Assembly (NCBI GenBank): GCA_007922305.1
Contig: ML677385.1
Span: 3,633,996 to 3,697,995 of the forward strand
From: Dermatemys mawii
Taxonomy: Eukaryota; Chordata; Testudines; Dermatemydidae
DNA: 64,000 nucleotides
Direction: 5' to 3'
The notes beneath the pieces were generated by a model. It searched no databases. It was not told the origin of the DNA and saw only the letters and a program-made list of their open reading frames with translations. Below, one piece after another: positions 1 through 12,135 of this stretch (position 1 is the stretch's first letter; each line of letters begins with the position of its first letter). A program made the position numbers and the translations under genes.

Positions 1-187
1 CTTTCTGTGCCTCTGGTTTTTTTCTTATCTTGTTTTTTATCTCTGTTTTTATGCTTCCTATTTTTTATTCTTTTCTTCTCATTTTGTGTCTCCCTTTGCC
101 TGTTTCCTCTTCAGAAGAAGGATACCTGGTCTAGAGATGTCCATTGGTGGGTCTTTATGGGGCTCAGTCACATATGTTTTGGCAGCT
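1..187. other. No gene; pyrimidine-rich stretch
   Basis: The first 120 bases are dominated by T and C runs on the + strand. No exon, repeat family or RNA gene is recognisable. Open frames here are explained by low complexity. Confidence 0.6.
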
Positions 188-345
188 TAGGTCTTGTCTA
201 CATGGGGAAAGTCACCAATGTTACTATACCTGTATAAATATACCACTGTTGTTATGCTGGTATAACTCCCCATGTTGCCACTTTTTTTTCAGAATAGCAA
301 TGGTCTTTTTCAGTTTAGCTTATGTTGAAAAGCATTTCATAATCA
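188..345. mobile_element. TIR-type MITE remnant
   Basis: It opens with a TAGGTCTTGTCTACATGGGG-like end and contains ACTATACCTGTATAAATATACC followed by GGTATAACTCCCCATGTTG. The same vocabulary recurs at 14876-15072. This matches a family of small non-autonomous DNA elements common in turtles whose ends read GTCTACA or TGTAGAC. The ends are decayed and no target duplication is visible, so class and boundaries are approximate. Confidence 0.45.
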
Positions 346-2650
346 TTCCTTACAACATTTGTGTAAGATGTGTGAGTATTCTCTCTCATCTTACAGATGG
401 CTAAAGTGAGGCACATAGAATTTAAATTGACTTGCCCAAAGTGTCTCAGCAAGAATGTTTCAGTCAGGAATAAAGCCTAGGTCACATGAATGTTTTTTAT
501 AGACAATACGTCTTCCTATGTTTTGTGTCTTATTTAGCACTAACCCACATTTTAAGACGCTTTTAGTATATATTATCTTGAATGATCTTCGCATCCTCTC
601 ATGTGGCATTTCCCAGAACACTGCAAAGATACTACAGAAATCTTTTTACCTGCTTTTATGCACACACAAAATCTAAGCCCATTGTCACATACAAGTATGA
701 TACAATGAGTCACACTTATCCCTGGTGTAACTCCACTGACTTTAATGGAGTGACACCTGGGACTAGTTTATCCCACTACATCTAAGTAAAGTAATGTAGG
801 TTTCAAAACCACATTTTCAACACATGCATTTTCCACAATGGAAACAGTAACACTTTTAGTCACTAAATTACAGCACTTGAATGAAATAAAAACACAAACA
901 ATTTGAGTGCAGTGATGATAGTGTTTTTTTCATCTAAACTATCCAAAAAATTTGACAGGAGAGTGTTTGTTACTGCTGAGGAAGATTATCTAGCCCTTCA
1001 AAAGAATAATTTAGTAACCTATTAAAATGATCAAAGAAATTAAATAAAGCAAATAGTGAATATCACTGCATAAATTAAAAATATCAGTAAAGCTAAGGTT
1101 CAATTAAATGAAACCCCACTCCAAACCTTCCCTACCTCTTCTTAGTTTCTCAGGGGATAGGATAATATTCAAACATACTCCTTTGGTTTTAGTCCTGGAT
1201 TGGATCCAAATCTCAGCCCAAATCCAATTCAGATATGCATCAAGATGTAAAAAAATCTCCTGTGAACAGCTGCTCTCATGAGATCTCAACTCAAGATGCC
1301 AGAAATCTCACAAGAACAATAGGCATCACGGGATTTCCACCTTTCAAAACTAGTGAACTTTGGGGCCCAAAATGTTCACTCTGGTTTTTGACATTTTTCT
1401 TGAGACTTTATAAATAGTGGCGCTACCTTCAATTTGGCATAATAAAACTGACACGATGCTAACTTGACATAACAAAATTGTAATTGCTCTGGTCCAATCG
1501 TTAGGCTGTTTTCTCTGTCCACTAAGTATAGTTATTTGTTTACACATTAATTTCTGTTTGGCTTGAGACATGATATTGTAAATGAAATATTAAATGGATC
1601 AGAGCAGTGCAGTAGAATTTTATTTGTACTTTATGTGATCTATTATGAACTGTAGAAACAAAACAGATCCGTAAATGTATATAATTTCTCAACTTAAACA
1701 CACAATGGAAAATAAGGCAAATAAAAATATACTTGACAGTAAATATGTCCACTGGGAACACTCCCTTGTGTTTTACTTTATAGCAGCTAAACATTAAGTC
1801 AGACCCTTAACTTGAATTTAATGTATTAATGCAATAACAATCAAGGCATAAGGCATTTCCTGGGAATTAATGACTGACTGGGAGAGTTGAAGGACCAAAG
1901 TGAAGCCAAGCTATTAACCTCAGCTAGTCATTAATTCTCCAGAAGATGCCCCGTACTGAGGTTGTTATTGCTGTTTATAATCTTCTGATATATTAAAAAT
2001 ATAAACATTTTCCCTGCTGTCCGTGCATTTCAAAAAGCTCCATGGGAAGGAGGCATTTAAGTGACACTACTGCTACACTCAGCTTTTCTGAGAAATTAAA
2101 AGTGATCAGCAAAATTAAAAAGAACCAAACACAAACTACTTTAGTAGTAGGATCTGAGTTCCTTGAATAAATACTGTAAGTGTCGTTTGAGAACTTCAAT
2201 ACGATAATTTACACATCCCAGGGCAATATATATCTACTGCTTATATCACACTGTTGCCCCTCTATCAAACATTAGCACATATCAAGGCCCTTCCAGGTTA
2301 ATTTCCCTCTTGGAACGTATATCAGAGACATGGAATCAGATATTTTTGGTGGGTTTTTGCCCACAAAAGGGTTTGTTTATTTAAATAAATTCTGATCAGA
2401 AGGACAGTAATTGTTGGCTGATATATTAATGGGGACAGATCATCCACTGGCCCATGGATTTTAAACCAGAAGGAAACATTATGATCCTCTTATCTGATTT
2501 TAGGTCATATGTACCCTACTACATGCACTCCTGTGTATACATCTTAACAAACCCACCATCGTCTGTTTACTACTGGTTTGTTTTAAAAGTCATCCTCTCA
2601 TTTTGGATGGTTGATTAATTATGTTTAGTACATAAACAAAAAACAGGGCT
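346..2650. other. Non-coding stretch, no recognised feature
   Basis: AT-rich unique-looking sequence without splice-flanked open frames. Around 700-770 there is a faint relic of a palindromic sauropsid repeat (GTGTAACTCCACTGAC, then TGGAGTGACACC). Nothing else stands out. Confidence 0.6.
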
Positions 2651-2740
2651 TCATAATCATAGAGTCATAGGGCGTGCTAGGTACTATTCAAAGACAGAAT
2701 AAGACAGTGCCTGCCCCAAAGAGTTTACAATCTAATTTTT
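2651..2740. repeat. Old interspersed repeat fragment
   Basis: The phrase GACAGTGCCTGCCCCAAAGA followed by GTTTACAATCTAA is a widespread piece of old amniote interspersed repeats. It is too short and diverged to name the family. Confidence 0.35.
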
Positions 2741-2970
2741 CTTTCAATTTTGGGAGAAATATCAAAAACAAACAAACAAAAAAACCACATAGAAACTTTA
2801 AGGAACAGATGTGTTGATAGTGGTGTTAACTATTCAACTCACATTTTTTCACTTCGAAAGCATTGACTTAACTTTTATGAAAATTAATCTGGTGAGAGGA
2901 GGAAAAACACAAATGTCTTATTTTTAAGTCTTACCATTTCCTAGAGCAATTACAAGTTGTTCCTCTTCCT

Positions 2971-3093
2971 TAGGGTGGGCAGATGTCCCAATTGTATAGG
3001 GACAGTCCTGATTTTCGGGTCTTTTTCTTATATAGGTTCCTATTACCACTCACCTTAATCCCGATTTTTTACACTTGCTGCCTGGTCCGCCTA
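2971..3093. mobile_element. hAT-like MITE, 123 bp, perfect 8-bp TSD
   Basis: Imperfect terminal inverted repeats (TAGGGTGGGCAGATGTCCC at the left, GCCTGGTCCGCCTA at the right) flank a 123-bp body. The same 8 bases, CTCTTCCT, lie directly outside both ends (2963-2970 and 3094-3101). An 8-bp duplication is typical of hAT transposition. A second copy of identical length lies at 21024-21146. It is too small to encode transposase. Confidence 0.85.
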
Positions 3094-3101
3094 CTCTTCC
3101 T

Positions 3102-4852
3102 GCTCTTTGCACATTGATTTTAAAAAAAATTAATTTTATTTGATGAAGTGGTTACTAGCTAGTCCCTTTTAACTTGGCCAACCAGTTTTCAGTAATCATT
3201 CCATTCATCTTATAATTATCAATAAAATTGTCTTATAATTCCACCTCTTACTGCAGCTTGTTTAAAAATCACTTATTGCTAATAACAAATGAAAACTCAG
3301 CATGTGGAAATATACAAAAAAGGATGTTGAACAATGTATTGGGGTATTTATTGGCCTTGATATTTTTGTGCATCTGTGAAGTAATTGTAACATATGAATC
3401 CATAATTAAATGGAGGCAGTAAATTATTTTCAACCTAACAGTTGACCTTCCTATAAAATTACTATAATCTAGTGAAGAATATCCCATGGATTAACATATT
3501 TAAAATATAACCCTCCAGCACTGAGCAAAAAATCCACCATTTATGAAGGACCTAAACAATTTAGAGCTCTGTTAATGCAGAGCCAGACTGCCAGTGATGT
3601 ATCATTAGTTAACTAACACACTCTTTTCCATGAGCTATGCTTATATCATCTTTGAGTCAAGGAAGAAAATGAAACAGAACCATTGTTGCACATGATACAT
3701 AACAAAGCAGGAAAAAAATCAGTTCTTGATTGGGAATTGTAAAGGACAACACTAGATAAAAGCCTAAACCAAAACCCCAGATTCAAGCATCACGAGCCTT
3801 TGGGAGAATTTTCATCAAATCATGATCTGATCCTCATGGCTGATGCCTTCTGATCTTAAAAGACCAAAAATCTCCAGACATAACTGATGGGACAAATGCT
3901 ATTCGCAAATACATAAAGAGAGTATGACAAACAAGAAAGAAAACAACATAAAGCTATGAAAATATTCTTCAGTGTCTGTTTGACACATCTGTTAACCCAA
4001 AATGAGTTTCATGAAAGTGATGTGTATTATAATTTGAGGAGCCATCCTCAACTATTATAGTTCACCATTCTGTTAGATCATCTTGACTTAGTGTTTTATA
4101 TCCATTCCTACCACACAGTCTCATCAAGTTTGCATCACTTTGAAAATGTCTATGGAAAAAGCAATGAGTATTAAATTCAGAAATATTAGTCATTGTGAGA
4201 GTATTGTTGTTAATAATTTTCATGCTTTGGAAATTCAGGGCAAATCCCAGAAAAAGTTTTGAGGGATTTATTTATATCAAATTGAGCAATGATGGATTTC
4301 TAATAATGCTAACATAATATTTGGGATTTCCATAGTATCTTCCCTCCCAAGACCTCTAGTACATTACAATAATCGATTAGTTAGTTAAGCACCTCACTAC
4401 CCATAGTATTTAGGTCATTATTACTACAGTATTCCTATTTTATAGATCTACAAGGACATTAAGTAACTTGACCAAGGTCATATGGTATTGCATGGTAAGT
4501 CAGTAGCAGTGTCATCAGAAACAGAATGTGCAAGAGTCTTGACTTCTAAACGCTAGAGAACACCTTCAGTCAATTAGTAAAATAGCGTAGTATGGTTTTA
4601 AATGATCATGGCTGAGGAGGTGGCAACAGTGTGTTGGGAATAGGCATTCTAAACAATTTCCTTCCCAGTCACAGAGGTTACAGAAGAAGTGAAGACTGCA
4701 CACTGTGGGAGATGTTTTAAAGAACTGCAGTGATTCATTATAATGTAGGCAGTATGTAGTTAAATAGTTAGTATGTAGGAAAACATATAGAGAATTAATG
4801 TGGAACACAGTTTTCAAACATACACATTATCTCCATTACTATTAGTGTGAAT
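3102..4852. other. Non-coding stretch, no recognised feature
   Basis: AT-rich sequence. Open frames are short, lack convincing splice signals and show no family resemblance. No repeat family is recognised. Confidence 0.6.
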
Positions 4853-5238
4853 GGTAATCATAGCAATGAAGGGCTGGAAGGGACCTCAAGAGAGCATTTA
4901 GTCATGCCCTCTGTGCTGAGGCAGGAACAAGTAAACCTAGATAATCTCTGACAGGTGTTTGTACAACCTGTTCTTAGAAACCACCTGTGATGATGACTCC
5001 ATAACATCCATTGGAAGTCTATTCCAGAGGTTAACTACCCTTATAATTAGAAAGTTTTTCCTAATATGTAACCTAAATGGCCCTTGCTGCACTTAAGCCT
5101 ATTATTTCTTGCCCTACCTTCAGTAACAAGGAGAGCAATTGATCACAGTCCTCTTTATAACAGGCTTTTAACATATTTGAAGACTATTATAAGTTTCTCC
5201 ACTCAGTCTTTTTTTCCTCAAGACTAAACATGCCCCCC
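4853..5238 (-). mobile_element. CR1 LINE 3' fragment, minus strand
   Basis: It reads GGGCTGGAAGGGACCTC, then TCTATTCCAGAGGTTAACTA and CTAATATGTAACCTAAATGG, and ends in the region that corresponds to the C-terminal part of CR1 ORF2. This is the reverse complement of a CR1 3' end. It is a 5'-truncated, quite diverged copy with no intact frame. Confidence 0.8.
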
Positions 5239-5270
5239 CCTTTTTTTTTTACCTTTCCTCACAGGTCTTA

Positions 5271-5486
5271 AGGTATGTGTACACCAGGAAAATGCACTGC
5301 ATTCGAAAAACATGTTAACTAATGCAAAATTAAACACAGTGTAGCTCTTAGTGTGGCCTAAAAGAGCAACATTTCAAAATGTATTAGCTGGTCATGGCTA
5401 ATCCTAGTATCCTCCAGAACAAGGTAGCATGTCAACCTGTGGCTAACCACAACCAGGTAACATGTTTGTGTAGATTAATACACAAA
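5271..5486. mobile_element. Possible TIR MITE remnant
   Basis: The left end AAGGTATGTGTACACCAG and right end GTTTGTGTAGATTAA resemble the GTCTACA-type inverted ends of other small elements here. Internally there are related words in both orientations (CATGTTAACTAATGC, GCTAACCACAACC). Family and borders are uncertain. Confidence 0.35.
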
Positions 5487-8067
5487 GAATGCAGCTGCCA
5501 TTTAAATGTATAACAAAACAGGAGACTTTCAACTTTGTTGTAAGGTAAGCTGTCTTTTATTTTGTTGGGAAAAACATTTCTTTTAAAAACAATGGTAGTG
5601 GCATTAAAAATGATGTGCAGTGTGAATGACTGCAAAAAGTCAGTTTTGAAATCATTTGGCTGTTGAGATGACATCTTGCCCAAAGTCTCTTGGATGCTCT
5701 AAAAACTAAATGGCATCTTGTCTGCACTTCTTAGCATATGTGCAACGTGCCTCAGGTGGCACATGACCAGGATTCATCACCAAATTTTGGTTCTGCTGGT
5801 TGGATCATTAGCTTCCCTGGCCCGGGCTGGGTACTGACAGGGAGTGGGAAGTTAATGCCATGCTCCCCTTGTTTGCACTAAGAAGTTATTTAAGTTCTGC
5901 TGAGATCTACTGATTGAAGAGTATTGTGAAATGATTGGGCAGAGTATAACAGAAGGCCATAAAAGATGTGAATCTGAAAAAATTCTAAATAAGCATTTAA
6001 TTTAGAAGCCAGAATAGTTAAGAACCTGCTATCTATGTTCCAAAGACAGAGATTTTAATGACCGAGAGTTGAACTAGAATAATATTATTAAATAGTGGTG
6101 CCTTTCTTAATTTGGTACTCTCTCTTGACATTGGATGAAATGCAGTCGCTGTTGGTATGCCCATATTAGTTATGCCAAGATGAATATATGGACTATAATG
6201 GAATGAAGAGATCAGAAACATTGAGCAATAATAATTAAAAAAACCAGAAGATTTTAAAAAGCAGGGGGAGGTCGGAGAATAATCTTCCTCTCTTCCCTGA
6301 AATATGACTGGAGTGTTGAAATCTTTGAAACAATGTCTTTAGAAGGATTATAATTTAAGATCAATCAGACAACTTCATTGAAGTCTCTAGTCTCTTAACA
6401 TTCTGGTCTTGTTTCTGAACTTACAATTAAATATGTAACTCACATACTTGTTTTTTTTTTTAAAAAATGAGTAATAAAGCTTGAAAGATCCTATTAATAG
6501 AAGAAGAAGAATTTGACCTGAGCGGAAATATGGAGCCTGTGAAGATATCAGGTGTTATAGGCAACTGTTAATTGGTCTGAGGGATTTCAGATCAATGAAA
6601 TCCTTTAAGGGGGAACTTGATCTGTGGAAGCTGATCAGCCTTTTTCTAGAGGGTTGTCTAGCCCCAGATTGGAGCACTGGCCTTGTACTACAGTTTGTTT
6701 ATATCTGGTGGCATAAATATGTCTTATTCCTTCCACCTCTACCCAAGCATGGCCATTTCTCTCATCGTTACCCACACAATACCCTCCGAGTTGCCACTAA
6801 TTCATACCCTACTTCTGAATTTTGTGTTGAGGGTCTTGACCTGTTATTGACCTATGCAATTCACTGAGATGAATTTTCACCCTTCCTGCCTGAACGAATT
6901 AATGGTTTTAAATACTAGATGTTAGAGGAAAATTAATGGTTTTTAACAAGAGCATTATTGTTATTTTGGAGTTGTATAGTTACCTTCCTTTTCCTTAATC
7001 ATCATCTCTGAGCTCATTCTAGCAATTTAACTGACTACAAAAGTGGATGCTTTATTAGGGGATTCAAAAATATAAATGTATCCTCTTCAGATTATGTTGA
7101 TTTTCATAGTGAATAGCAAAAAGAGCCAAGGTGATTGTTTGGAATTAGGACTATTTTCCAGCTTCTCACAAGGGATATGATACATGTAATCCATAGAGTT
7201 TATGTAATGTAGCTTTCTTATTACCATTGTAGCATCATACTTCTGAATTTTAAATATTTTATACATTCTTTCTATAGCAGCTAATTGGCAATAAGTAAAA
7301 TACTTCCCAATTAAGAATTGTGTAATTTAATTTACTTGTAAACATTTTTTTCTTACTTTAATCATATCACTCATGGTTATACTTCCATACGGTGCCCTAA
7401 ATGTCTCTTTGTCTTTGGTGTGTAAGATCTTCAAATAGTTCTAAAAATTAATGGGCATCATTATCTTCCTCCAGTCTTCTCTTAACTTTATTGTTCCAAA
7501 TTCTACTTTTACAGTGGTATAAACTGACTTAAATGGTGTGGAGTTCGGCTCATTACATATGCTTAGGAACTTGTACAGGAATCTGGGGTGCAGAACTTGT
7601 GCTGGAATTTGGGGTAAAGAAAGCAGCGAATAATTTCTCTTAGTAGTAATTTCTAAATTCTACATGTAATTTTAATTTGCTGCACAAGTATTTGAGAAAA
7701 CAGCGCCCTTTATATTTTGGAATGGCAACTGTAGTAAATAAAAGGTCTAAAAGTAAAGCTGAGAGATATAATATACAGGACAGACAACAAATATCCTGCT
7801 AGGTATATTTATCTGGAGGTACAGACAGAGGCAGCAAGTGACAATTGGAGCAGGAATTGAGGAAACAGGAAAGGAAAAATAGAATGACTGGAGACACTGA
7901 TATTGTTGAGGGTTCGCTGAAAAATGAGAAGGCTGTCCAAGCGGGAGAGAAGAGGAAGAGGACAGATTTAAGATGATCTGAATCCTCAATATTTTTGGGA
8001 AGTATGCAGAATTAGCCTATAGGGGACTGCTGGAAAAGGAAATCAATCTAGAAAAGCCAAAACCAAT
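5487..8067. other. Non-coding stretch, no recognised feature
   Basis: No exon is supported. The only local structure is a diverged tandem duplication of about 26 bp at 7568-7619 (GAACTTGTACAGGAATCTGG, then GAACTTGTGCTGGAATTTGG). The open frame at 6595-6867 has no splice context or recognisable motif. Confidence 0.55.
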
Positions 8068-8098
8068 CTAATAATAAATAATAATAATAATAATAATT
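8068..8098. repeat. (TAA)n microsatellite
   Basis: A run of about ten TAA/ATA triplets with one interruption. It is a simple sequence repeat and likely length-polymorphic. Confidence 0.9.
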
Positions 8099-11009
8099 AA
8101 CAAAAGGTCTAACTGCATCTGTCTCCAGATGGGCGAGAACTGGGATAGAGTTTCTCAGCAGGAAAAGTGGGGATTGTAGTGAAAGTCAAAATGAAGAGCA
8201 AATTAGTTTAAACAGTCTTTGCGATGATGAGAACATTCTTTGGGCTAATTCCTCTAATTCCTAGAGATTGCTTGCGGATCAGATGTTAATATGTGAGACT
8301 GAAGAAGAGGAACTGAAAACAAGGTGAATGCTGCAGCAGACTAGACAAGAAATCACTGTGTTGGTCGCACTGAATAGGTTCTGGGGGAAGGAATTAAAGT
8401 CCTGATTTAACACTCTACAAAGTAAATGGATGCTGAGGTGGAGACATTATATCAGTGGGAGTGCTGAATCAACTTTTTTTCTGGAAAACTGAAAATCCTC
8501 ACCACTGAAGCAACTAAACAATTGTAGTATAGATTCTGGTGGCATTGGTGAAAGCAGAAAGGAGTCTTTTTTGGTGCAAATATGAAGAAAGTGGAATTAA
8601 CTACTTGTTTTTTGGTTTTGCTACACTATGACTTCCTCACAGATTTAGAAGAAGAATGGTATTTTATTTGACTTCTTAATTTGGTTCTGAATTATTTTAG
8701 CAACGTAATTCTTTCTTTCTTTCAAATCTGAAATGCAGGTAAGGAGAAGCAATGCTGTCTGAAAGAAACATGATATTCTTTGCACAGACCTGATTTTATA
8801 CAATTTTATGCAGCTCAAGAACTCCAGGCAAATAGGGTAGTGTTGGATTAGTAGTGAAGTGGCCAAATGCTTATTTACTTTATTTGAGAATCACTGGTTC
8901 CACTTAAAATATCTAGATTTTAGGGAGGCTTAAAGTAAGACTTGAATGACTGAGGACTTTTTATAAGGAAGGTAAAACCCCGGGCAGACAATATGTTTCA
9001 GTGAAAGAACTTGCTTCTACAGATTCACTGCATTTGTAGCAGGTATAACTATGACACTTTCAGACAAAGCAATATATATATTATGGACTGAATGGAAAAT
9101 GGCCTAATACTTCTGGATTGGAGGCACGTCTGCATTGTCCCTACTTTATAGCTTTTGTTTAAAGAGATGCATCTCAACAACCCAAAATGAAGACATTGAC
9201 ACACATAATTCCAGGTAATTATTGAAATTCCAAATGGTACTCATTAGTTAATAAAAATTTTAATACACACAATGAAATTTTAGTAAAATTTCAATTGGAG
9301 AAGAAAATTGGAAAACCTGTCCTATTTGGGATACATTGGATGGTATTAGAATTTTATGTAGAGACACCGGCAAGAGGTCAAACTTTGTCTAAAGCACCTT
9401 CAGCTTTTTCATTATTTATTTGAATTTAAAAAAATGACATATTTTGAAACAATTACCTTTGTAAGCAGAATTATAAACTCAAAACTGAATGATGGTCATA
9501 TTATCCTCTTCTAAAATATTGTACTATTAAACAGTTAAGTTGTTGCATCCTGACAATGAGAGACCAAAAGCATTTGCCTGGTAGGAGTAGGATAGAAATG
9601 TTATTTCGAAAAGTACAAATCAGTTACTGTTCTTTTCTCAATAAGACTATTCAAATACTGTATTTTTCTTGTAAAGATGTTTTATTTGCCTTTGATCTTT
9701 TCCCATTTAAAACAGGCAGTAGATATGCTTACAGGCTGTTTTTGAAAGGAAACAAACACATATTTACACAATACCAATATTCATTTGAATTTAAGGATAA
9801 ATGTTTGAAAGATAATAGAAAAGATTCTAGTTTTATGAAGTCAAGGATTTTTAAAATGGCTTTTAAATATATGAAATTTCTACATTCCATATTAAAAAGT
9901 ATTATTGTTTTATGCACTTGCTACATATAGTCTTTGATAAATACGTACTTCTTATCCAGTACTCATATTATTTAGAATAACCAGGTTAATAGCAATTTTT
10001 GGAGTTCACTTCCCAGGCTAAAGAAGAGTACCCGAAAACAACGTGAATGTTCAGCCGACTGGACAAGGGTCAGAGGGTTAACAGTGATTCTTTTAGCATG
10101 CTTCACAGTATAAATAGACTGTAGCTTGATTTGTAAAAATGTATGGACTTTTGTTTTCAGATAAATTGGTTTCAAAAAATATAGATCCTAAAATACAGGA
10201 TTAGAGTAAAAGGTTGGGGTAAAACATAATTTCATGAAAAATTGCCCTTCCCAAACTTGAATGTATAGTTGGGATGGGTATTAAAATCATGGATTTTTAT
10301 TTTATAAAGCCAAAAAATAGAATTCTATATCAGTCAGTACAAACCTATAATAATGCAATAAAAGTAATTCTTGTAACCCAGTTGGACGGCTGGGTCATGC
10401 AAATATATTATTTTGAAGTCAGCTTCACAGTGGATGAAATCTGATCTATAGGAAACAAATAACTAAAATAAACACACAGTTTACTTCCAAAATTGTAAAC
10501 AACATACAAAAATCAAATCAGTAAACTATTCTTTAATAAGGCAGAGGGGTAGAACCTCAGCCAGCGTATAGACCCTGAACATTTACCCCAACTGAGGTTC
10601 TCCTCCATTCTCCAGCTATAATTACAGTAATCTTTTTTTTCCTTCTAGATTTGTTTCCAAATGTTAGGGAAAAAAAAGTCCATTTACTTAAGTGGGTAAA
10701 CATTGTGTAAAATCTGATGACTTGCAGGGATGGCATCTTCCACCATCAGATGCCTGAATGTAATCAAACACTGGACTTTGAACGTATTCCTAAAAGCTAT
10801 GGACATGATTTTTTTTTTTAAAAAAAATGGGCTAAGTCCACTTGTTTCTTTTAATTACATTTCAGACATGCATTGCCGGGTCCTGAAGTGGCTTCCAAAA
10901 CCCAGCGGTTCCTGTCGGGTTGTCGTTGTTGCTTTAATGCTATAAAGATCTCGGAGGATGGAAAGATGCGTAGTTTAAAGATCTAGCTTATTTCATCCTT
11001 TGGCTTCGT
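8099..11009. other. Non-coding upstream flank of the CpG island
   Basis: AT-rich sequence, including a 124-codon open frame at 9556-9930 that I regard as chance because of its A/T-biased composition and lack of motifs. GC content rises after about 10860 as the CpG island is approached. No repeat family is recognised. Confidence 0.55.
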
Positions 11010-11230
11010 GTGCCTTACCTACCGAGCCTGAGCACGGCCGTGCTGCTGGCAAACAGAGCTGGGAGCCAAGGAGCCCTTACATGCTGCCTGGTCAGTGAAA
11101 AGACACCAGTCGCCACGGGCAGAGCCCTGCACTGGGGAGCACACACAGCTCAACTTCCCCTGCGTTGGCAGGGACAATCTCGGGGGCGGAGTGGTGGCGA
11201 GGAAAGTGCTGCGGGGGTGGCAGGGGGCGG

Positions 11231-11236
11231 GTGAGT
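11231..11236 (+). other. Candidate first-exon splice donor
   Basis: GGCGG followed by GTGAGT is a near-ideal donor on its intron side. It could end a short first exon. It is one of at least three possible donors in the island, and the sequence alone cannot say which is used. Confidence 0.4.
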
Positions 11237-11837
11237 CTCCCCGCAGCCGGGCTGTGGGTGGCGGCGTTGGCACGGGCCGGGGGCGCGGGCAGGTGGGGAG
11301 GAAGGGGAAGAGGCGCGCAGCAGTGAGTCAGGTGACCCCGTGTGTGTGGCAGGTTGGGCGGCGGGGGTGGCCACGCCGCGCGCAGGCGGCGGTAGCAGCC
11401 GCCGGGCTGGCGAGCGGGCTGCGCCCCAAGCCGCGGCGGAGGCGCCGGCAGGGGCTGGGCCATGTGATGCAGGGGAGGGGGAGGACGGCGAGAGGAAGAG
11501 GCTGTGGGGGAGGAGCAGGCGGGTAGGTGCTGCTGGCTATAGAGTCACTGGGGCTCCGCCGCCGGGGAGCCGAGCCGGGCAGCCGCCGCCGCCGCCGGAG
11601 AACGTGCCAGCGAGCCGGGCTCGGGCTGCCCCCGTCCCTCCCTCCCTAGGAATCCCAAGCGGGCGGAGGGTGGAGCCGCGGCCCCCGGAGCGAGCTGCTC
11701 CCCCTGGCTGTGTGGCGCGGGGAGGCGGAAAGGCGGCGGCGGCGGCAGCAGCAGCAGGGACCCCGCGCTGCGAGGAGCCGCCGCCGCTTCATCCTGCGGC
11801 ACCGCCGGGAGGCAGAGAGGAGCCCGGGCGTGCGCAG

Positions 11838-11843
11838 GTGGGC
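11838..11843 (+). other. Candidate first-exon splice donor
   Basis: CAG followed by GTGGGC, close to the 3' edge of the densest CpG part. It would give a longer 5' untranslated exon spliced to 13539. A weaker alternative (GCGG|GTAGGT) lies near 11520. Confidence 0.4.
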
Positions 11844-12102
11844 AGCGCCCGGGGCGCGCCGGCTACTGCAGGGCAGCCGCGTGGCTCCAGCGTCCCCCCA
11901 GCCCTTTGGCGGGTCTCTGGGTGCACGCGGGACCCTCCTCCCCTTTCTCCCGGGGAGGGGCGCAGGGTCATCTAGTGCGGAACGTGTCCGTGCCCAGCTG
12001 GAGACAGGGGCGTGTGAGGGCGAGGGAGACGCATCGTCTCTTCATTTCACTGTTTTTTAGATCTTCAGATTCACTCCGTGTGTATTTGCCTTTTAGACAA
12101 CA

Positions 12103-12135
12103 ACGTGCGCGCGCGCGTGTGTGTTGGGGGGGGGG
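12103..12135. repeat. Alternating GC/GT tract and G10 run
   Basis: An alternating purine-pyrimidine stretch (GTGCGCGCGCGCGTGTGTGT) followed by ten G residues. The first part is the type of sequence that can adopt Z-DNA, and it sits just downstream of the CpG island. Confidence 0.85.

Larger units (their letters stand above)
11010..11995 (+). promoter_or_regulatory. CpG island with promoter and first exon(s)
   Basis: About 1 kb of very G+C-rich sequence, dense in unmethylated-looking CpG, in an otherwise AT-rich window. It contains GC boxes (GGGGGCGGAG near 11183), CGG and GCC triplet runs (11585-11600 and 11733-11790), and a TGAGTCA AP-1-like heptamer at 11324-11330. No TATA box is evident, as expected for a CpG promoter. 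The + direction is inferred from exon candidates at 13539 and 27787 and from several strong + strand donors. Long overlapping open frames in both strands are a by-product of the G+C content. First exons are probably 5' untranslated, because the best start codon is in the next exon. Confidence 0.8.

Noticed and set aside
9556..9930. A 124-codon open frame on the + strand
   Set aside because: It is K, F, I and Y rich as expected from AT-rich non-coding DNA, lies upstream of the CpG promoter and shows no motif. A minus-strand frame overlaps it.
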